Origin: Isoptericola halotolerans
GTDB taxonomy: Bacteria > Actinomycetota > Actinomycetes > Actinomycetales > Cellulomonadaceae
Length of the DNA stretch: 64,000 bases
Assembly: GCF_003003075.1 (NCBI RefSeq)
Contig: NZ_PVTX01000010.1
Location: forward strand, 62,001 to 126,000
Direction of reading: 5' to 3'
A program made the position numbers and the translations under genes. Below the pieces are notes generated by a model, which saw nothing but the letters and a program-made list of their open reading frames with translations, ran no database searches and was not told the DNA's origin. This document shows positions 60,268 through 64,000 of this stretch, one piece after another (position 1 is the stretch's first letter; each line of letters begins with the position of its first letter).

Positions 60268-61383
60268 GTGAACACCTCGTCGAACCGCCCGCAGCGCCAC
60301 CTCGCTCAGCCGGACCACGCCGTCGGCGAGACCGGCCCGCGCGTCGTCGTGATCATCCCCGCCCACGACGAGCAGGACGCGCTGCCGGACACGATCGCCT
60401 CGCTGCGGCTCCAGACCCGCCGGCCCGACCGCGTGCTCGTCGTCTCCGACAACAGCACGGACGCCACCGTCGCCGTGGCGCGGGCGGCGGGCGCCGAGGT
60501 CATGGAGTCGGTGGCCAACACCGCCCGCAAGGCCGGCGCGCTCAACCAGGCGATCAGCACGGTCGGCGAGGACGTCGTCATGGTGCTCGACGCCGACACG
60601 ACCATCGCGCCCACGTTCATCGAGGAGGGCCTCGCCGTCCTCGCCGCGGAGCCGCGGGTGGCCGCCGTCGGCGGCGTGTTCCGCGGACGCCCGCCGGTCG
60701 GCTACCTGCAGCGCTGCCAGGCCAACGAGTACACGCGCTACGGCGTCCAGGTCGACGTCACGGGCCGTACCGCGGTGCTGACCGGGACCGCGGCGCTGGT
60801 GCGCTGCAGCGCGCTCGACGAGGTCGCGGCCGCGCGCGGCACCACGCTGCCGGGCCGGCGCGGCGACGTGTACGACCGCGACGCGATCACCGAGGACTCG
60901 GAGCTGACGCTCGCGCTGCGGACCCTCGGCCACGAGCTGCGCTCCCCCGTCACCATGAGCTGCACCACCGAGCTCATGCCGACCGCGGGCGACCTGCACC
61001 GCCAGCGCGTGCGCTGGTACAAGGGCATGCTCGACAACCTGGCCGCCTACGGTGTGACCCGGACGACCGCCCGCTACATCGGCCAGCAGGTCATGCTCGT
61101 CGTCGGCACGCTGATGATGACGGCGTTCCTCCTGCTCACCGCCGTCACGGTCGTCACGGGAACCTTCGTGCTGTCCCCGCTCTGGGCGGGCGTCGGCCTG
61201 GTGTTCGCCGTCGAGCGACTGGTGACCGTCTGGAGCGCCGGGCGCCGGGCACGGCTCCTCGCGGCGCTCGTGCTGCCCGAGCTCGTCTACGACCTCGCGC
61301 TGCAGCGGGCGTTCGTCCACGCCGCAGCGCTGTTCCTCGGCCGCCGCCAGACCACCTGGAACCACGTCACCGCCGTCGCCTGA
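60268..61383 (+). CDS. Family 2 glycosyltransferase, processive-type
   Basis: The 371-aa protein has a GT-A domain with VVVIIPAHDEQDALPDTIASL, VSDNSTDATV, VLDADTTIAP and TGTAALVRCSAL. The acceptor acid lies in AITEDSELTLALRTLGHEL and QRVRWYKG fills the Q(R/Q)xRW position. Two or more membrane segments follow (residues 275-320). This is the cellulose/hyaluronan/PNAG synthase-like type that extrudes a polysaccharide. The product is unknown. A 58-aa membrane protein gene follows. Confidence 0.87.
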   Translation: MNTSSNRPQRHLAQPDHAVGETGPRVVVIIPAHDEQDALPDTIASLRLQTRRPDRVLVVSDNSTDATVAVARAAGAEVMESVANTARKAGALNQAISTVGEDVVMVLDADTTIAPTFIEEGLAVLAAEPRVAAVGGVFRGRPPVGYLQRCQANEYTRYGVQVDVTGRTAVLTGTAALVRCSALDEVAAARGTTLPGRRGDVYDRDAITEDSELTLALRTLGHELRSPVTMSCTTELMPTAGDLHRQRVRWYKGMLDNLAAYGVTRTTARYIGQQVMLVVGTLMMTAFLLLTAVTVVTGTFVLSPLWAGVGLVFAVERLVTVWSAGRRARLLAALVLPELVYDLALQRAFVHAAALFLGRRQTTWNHVTAVA

Positions 61384-61480
61384 GCGGCGCCACTCCCCCG
61401 TCTTTCCTGCCCGCAGGACCACCGGGCGCGGTCAGCCGCGCCCGGACACCGAAGAAGACAACCCCCAGAAGGAGCTCGCC

Positions 61481-61657
61481 ATGTACCACTCCACCGTTGC
61501 CCAGACCGCGCCCGTCCTCGCCGCCACCGGTGTCGCCGCCGCCTTCCACGTCGTCGCGGCCTGGACGCTGCTCGTCGCCGGCCTCGCCCTGATCACGACC
61601 GCACGCGTCCTGCGTCGGCGCCACCAGCGTGCCGTCGTCGCCCGGCAGAGCTTCTGA
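61481..61657 (+). CDS. 58-residue single-pass membrane microprotein
   Basis: The frame starts at ATG 61481 with AAGGAG 8 nt upstream and ends at TGA 61655. The product has a short polar start (MYHSTVAQTAPVL), a hydrophobic segment with VVAAWTLLVAGLALITT near residues 24-40, and a basic tail ARVLRRRHQR, so it should insert with its C-terminus inside. I do not recognise the family. It lies 97 bp after the glycosyltransferase gene and may be a partner of it. Confidence 0.7.
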   Translation: MYHSTVAQTAPVLAATGVAAAFHVVAAWTLLVAGLALITTARVLRRRHQRAVVARQSF

Positions 61658-61681
61658 CCGGCTGGTCCGTTCGCCGGATCC

Positions 61682-62071
61682 CTAGGCCGGGCCGGCGATC
61701 TGGACCAGGTTGCCGCAGGTGTCGTCGAAGACGGCCGTGGTGACCGGTCCCATCGTCAGCGGCTCCTGGGTGAACCGCACGCCCAGACCCCGCAGCCGCT
61801 CGCACTCCGCACGCACGTCGTCGACGGCGAACTGGGCCAGCGGGATGCCGTCCGCGACGAGAGCCTCGCGGTAGGGCGCGACCGCCGGGTGTCCGGCGGG
61901 CTCCAGGAGCAGCTCGGTGCCGTCGGGGTCGTCGGGCGCCACGACGGTCAGCCACCGGTCGCTCTCCCCCAGCGGGACGTCGTGCTTGGTCCTGAAGCCG
62001 AGAATGTCGGTGTAGAAGGCGTGCGCCGTGGCCTGGTCGTCGACGAACACGCTGGTCAGCTGGATCTTCAT
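61682..62071 (-). CDS. VOC family (glyoxalase-like) protein
   Basis: The 129-aa protein has KIQLTSVFVDDQATAHAFYTDILGFRTKHDVPLGESDRWLTVVAPDD and ends FDDTCGNLVQIAG, a typical two-module VOC fold. Metal ligands are partly recognisable (Glu of TELLLEP). The substrate is unknown. The ATG at 62071 is preceded by GGAG. It is cotranscribed with the arsR gene, which it overlaps by 4 bp. Confidence 0.86.
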   Translation of the reverse strand: MKIQLTSVFVDDQATAHAFYTDILGFRTKHDVPLGESDRWLTVVAPDDPDGTELLLEPAGHPAVAPYREALVADGIPLAQFAVDDVRAECERLRGLGVRFTQEPLTMGPVTTAVFDDTCGNLVQIAGPA

Positions 62072-62361
62072 GGGGTGGTCTCCGGTTCGTCGGGAAGAGG
62101 CCACCGCGCAGCGATGTGCCGCAGCGGCGCGGTGTCCAGGTCGTGGAACTTGTAGCGGCCCTCCCGTCGGCTCCTGACGAGCCCGGCGGCCTCGAGCACC
62201 GCGAGGTGCTGCGAGACGGCCTGCCGCGAGATCGTGAGCCGATGCTTCACGGCGAGCCGTCCGCAGATCTCGAACAGCGTCTGCCCTGATCTCTCGGCGA
62301 GCTCGTCGAGGATCGTGCGGCGGGTCGGGTCGGCCAGCGCCTTGAAGAGATCGTCGGCCAT
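62068..62361 (-). CDS. ArsR family regulator
   Basis: The 97-aa winged-helix protein has MADDLFKALADPTRRTILDEL, RLTISRQAVSQHLAVLEAAGLVRSRREGRYKFHDLDTAPL. It lacks the ELCVCDL metal-binding cysteines, so it is a non-metal ArsR of the type found with VOC or SRPBCC genes. The ATG at 62361 is at the transcription start predicted from its promoter. Confidence 0.9.
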   Translation of the reverse strand: MADDLFKALADPTRRTILDELAERSGQTLFEICGRLAVKHRLTISRQAVSQHLAVLEAAGLVRSRREGRYKFHDLDTAPLRHIAARWPLPDEPETTP

Positions 62362-62367
62362 GCCCCG

Positions 62368-62397
62368 AAGATAGGCAAGTGCCGACTTGCCTGTCAA
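62368..62397 (-). promoter_or_regulatory. arsR promoter with operator in the spacer
   Basis: On the minus strand the consensus -35 TTGACA (62397-62392) and TATCTT (62373-62368) are 18 bp apart. The entire spacer is the dyad GGCAAGTCGGCACTTGCC (62391-62374), a likely ArsR binding site. The -10 lies 6 nt before the ATG, so the mRNA is probably leaderless. Confidence 0.8.
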
Positions 62398-62446
62398 GGT
62401 GCGCTGTCCCTGCCCCTGCGCACCCCCTCGTGCGCGAGCAGGGCGC

Positions 62447-64000
62447 TCAGGCGCCGACGTACCGGGCCAGGTGCTCCCCCGTCAGCGTGGACCCGTCCGC
62501 CACGAGCTCGGCGGGCGTGCCCTCGAAGACGACCGTGCCGCCGTCGTGCCCCGCGCCGGGCCCGATGTCGATGATCCGGTCGGCGTGCGCCATGACCGCC
62601 TGGTGGTGCTCGATGACGATCACCGACTTGCCGGACTCCACGAGCCGGTCGAGCAGCCGCAGGAGGTTCTCGACGTCGGCCAGGTGCAGACCGGTGGTGG
62701 GTTCGTCGAGGATGTACACCCCGCCGCGCTCCCCCATGCGCATGGCGAGCTTGAGGCGTTGACGCTCGCCGCCCGACAGCGTGTTCAACGGCTGCCCCAG
62801 GTGGATGTAGCCGAGCCCTACGTCCTGCAGGTGGGCGAGCGTCGTCGCCACGGCGGGGATCCTGGCCTCACCGGCCGCGAAGAAGTCGTGCGCCTGCGCC
62901 ACGGACAGGTCGAGCACCTCGGCGATGTTCTTGCCGCCGAGGGTGTACTCGAGCACCTCGGCCATGAACCGCTTGCCGCCGCAGTCCTCGCAGGGGCTCT
63001 CGACGGTCTCCATGAAGCCGAGCTCGGTGTAGATGCGCCCGTTGCCCTTGCAGGTGGGGCAGGCGCCCTCGGAGTTCGCGCTGAACAGGGCGGGCTTGAC
63101 GCCGTTGGCCTTGGCGAATGCCTTGCGGACGGGCTCCAGCAGGCCGGTGTAGGTGGCCGGGTTCGAGCGCCGGGACCCCTTGATGGCGCCCTGGTCGACG
63201 ACGACGACGCCGTCCCGGTCGGCGAGATTGCCGTGGATCAGCGAGCTCTTGCCGGATCCGGCGACACCGGTCACGACGGTGAGGACGCCGGTGGGTACGT
63301 CGACGTCCACGCCGCGCAAATTGTTCTGCGACGCCCCGCGGATCTCGAGCGCGCCGTCGGGCTCGCGGACGGTGTCCTTGACGCTGACGCGGTAGTCGAG
63401 GTGCCGGCCGGTCAGGGTGTCGCTGGACCGCAGCCCCTCGACGGTGCCCTCGAAGCAGATCGTCCCGCCATCGGTCCCCGCCCCCGGTCCGAGGTCGACG
63501 ACGTGGTCGGCGACGGCGATGGCCTCGGGCTTGTGCTCGACCACGAGCACGGTGTTGCCCTTGTCGCGCAGGTCGACCAGCAGGTTGTTCATGCGCGCGA
63601 TGTCGTGCGGGTGCAGCCCGATGGTCGGCTCGTCGAAGACGTACGTGACGTCGGTCAGGGCGGAGCCGAGGTGGCGGATCATCTTGGTGCGCTGCGCCTC
63701 TCCCCCGGACAGCGTCCCGGCGGGCCGGTCCAGCGAGAGGTAGCCGAGGCCGATCTCGACGAACGCGTCGAACAGGTGCAGCAGGCTGCGGACCAGGGGG
63801 GCGACGCCGGGGTCGCCGATGCCGCGCACCCACTGCGCGGCGTCGGTGATCTGCATCGCGCACACCTCGGCGATGGTGCGGCCCTCGACCTTGGCCGATC
63901 GTGCCGAGGCGTTGAGCCGGGTGCCCTCGCACGCCGGGCACGGACCGAACACGGCCGCCCGCTCGACGAACCGCCGCAGGTGAGGCTGCAGCGACTCCGG
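62447..64000 (-). CDS. UvrA-like ABC-type ATP-binding protein, partial at window edge
   Basis: The visible 517 residues are the C-terminal part; the 5' end runs past the window edge. It has the zinc-motif half CPACEGTRLNASARS, ABC signatures LSGGEAQRTKMIRHLGSAL and LSGGERQRLKLAMRMGE, Walker B VFDEPTIGLHP and ILDEPTTGLH, the second Walker A GVAGSGKSSL, and a zinc pair CPTCKGNGRI/CEDCGGKRF. This is the shorter UvrA2/drug-resistance UvrA-like type rather than repair UvrA; the function is not proven. Confidence 0.88.
   Translation of the reverse strand, partial: PESLQPHLRRFVERAAVFGPCPACEGTRLNASARSAKVEGRTIAEVCAMQITDAAQWVRGIGDPGVAPLVRSLLHLFDAFVEIGLGYLSLDRPAGTLSGGEAQRTKMIRHLGSALTDVTYVFDEPTIGLHPHDIARMNNLLVDLRDKGNTVLVVEHKPEAIAVADHVVDLGPGAGTDGGTICFEGTVEGLRSSDTLTGRHLDYRVSVKDTVREPDGALEIRGASQNNLRGVDVDVPTGVLTVVTGVAGSGKSSLIHGNLADRDGVVVVDQGAIKGSRRSNPATYTGLLEPVRKAFAKANGVKPALFSANSEGACPTCKGNGRIYTELGFMETVESPCEDCGGKRFMAEVLEYTLGGKNIAEVLDLSVAQAHDFFAAGEARIPAVATTLAHLQDVGLGYIHLGQPLNTLSGGERQRLKLAMRMGERGGVYILDEPTTGLHLADVENLLRLLDRLVESGKSVIVIEHHQAVMAHADRIIDIGPGAGHDGGTVVFEGTPAELVADGSTLTGEHLARYVGA

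Overview
The window comes from a very GC-rich chromosome. The gene content and order are those of an Actinomycetota member, most likely a Micrococcales organism close to Cellulomonas. Indicators are a zinc-free S4 protein, mIHF, an FHA/GarA protein beside an FtsR-type MerR regulator, a degenerate PriA, an F420-type PPOX protein and many leaderless promoters. Gene symbols rest on motif recognition only; no database search was run.

Four conserved blocks make up the backbone. (1) 0.15-11.5 kb: rarA, rpsD, two small membrane proteins, alaS, ruvX, mltG, aroE, aroC, aroK, aroB. (2) 18.8-40.3 kb: aroQ, a satD pair, efp, nusB, the de novo pyrimidine operon pyrR-pyrB-pyrC-(PH-like)-carA-carB-pyrF with 4-bp or shorter overlaps at nearly every junction, then mihF, gmk, rpoZ, coaBC, metK, priA, a HAD phosphatase, fmt, rsmB. 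(3) 44.2-48.5 kb: rpe, hisE, hisG, a PH-domain protein and, convergent, a DEAD-box helicase. (4) 48.7-55.0 kb: a CDP-alcohol phosphatidyltransferase, DUF881, sbp, DUF881, FHA, ftsR-like merR, bifunctional nuclease, second merR, metallo-hydrolase.

Accessory segments interrupt these blocks. 11.54-18.83 kb, between aroB and aroQ, holds a phosphodiesterase, an alpha/beta hydrolase, a transporter, a DUF1801 protein, an F420-type PPOX protein, a tetR/reductase pair and a flavin oxidase. The tetR/reductase pair is bracketed by a 32-bp direct repeat that supplies the 3' ends of four genes. 40.26-44.15 kb, between rsmB and rpe, holds a hipBA module, a GNAT enzyme and a YCII/ECF42 sigma pair. 55.0-64 kb holds cardiolipin synthase, a tyrosine recombinase with a nearby dif/att-like inverted repeat, a guanidine-III riboswitch with its Gdx exporter, a DeoR regulator divergent from a DUF4406/Nudix pair, a GT2 glycosyltransferase with a 58-aa membrane microprotein, an ArsR/VOC pair and a UvrA-like ABC protein cut by the window edge.

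Regulatory signals are unusually readable here: a PyrR-binding mRNA element, a guanidine-III riboswitch, twin operators for TetR and SatD, a SoxR/MerR-type 19-bp-spacer promoter, three repeats upstream of hipBA, an ECF42-type autoregulatory promoter, an ArsR operator lying in a -35/-10 spacer, and a recurrent TANNNT hexamer 6-7 nt before start codons that marks probable leaderless transcripts. No CRISPR array, tRNA, rRNA or insertion sequence was seen.
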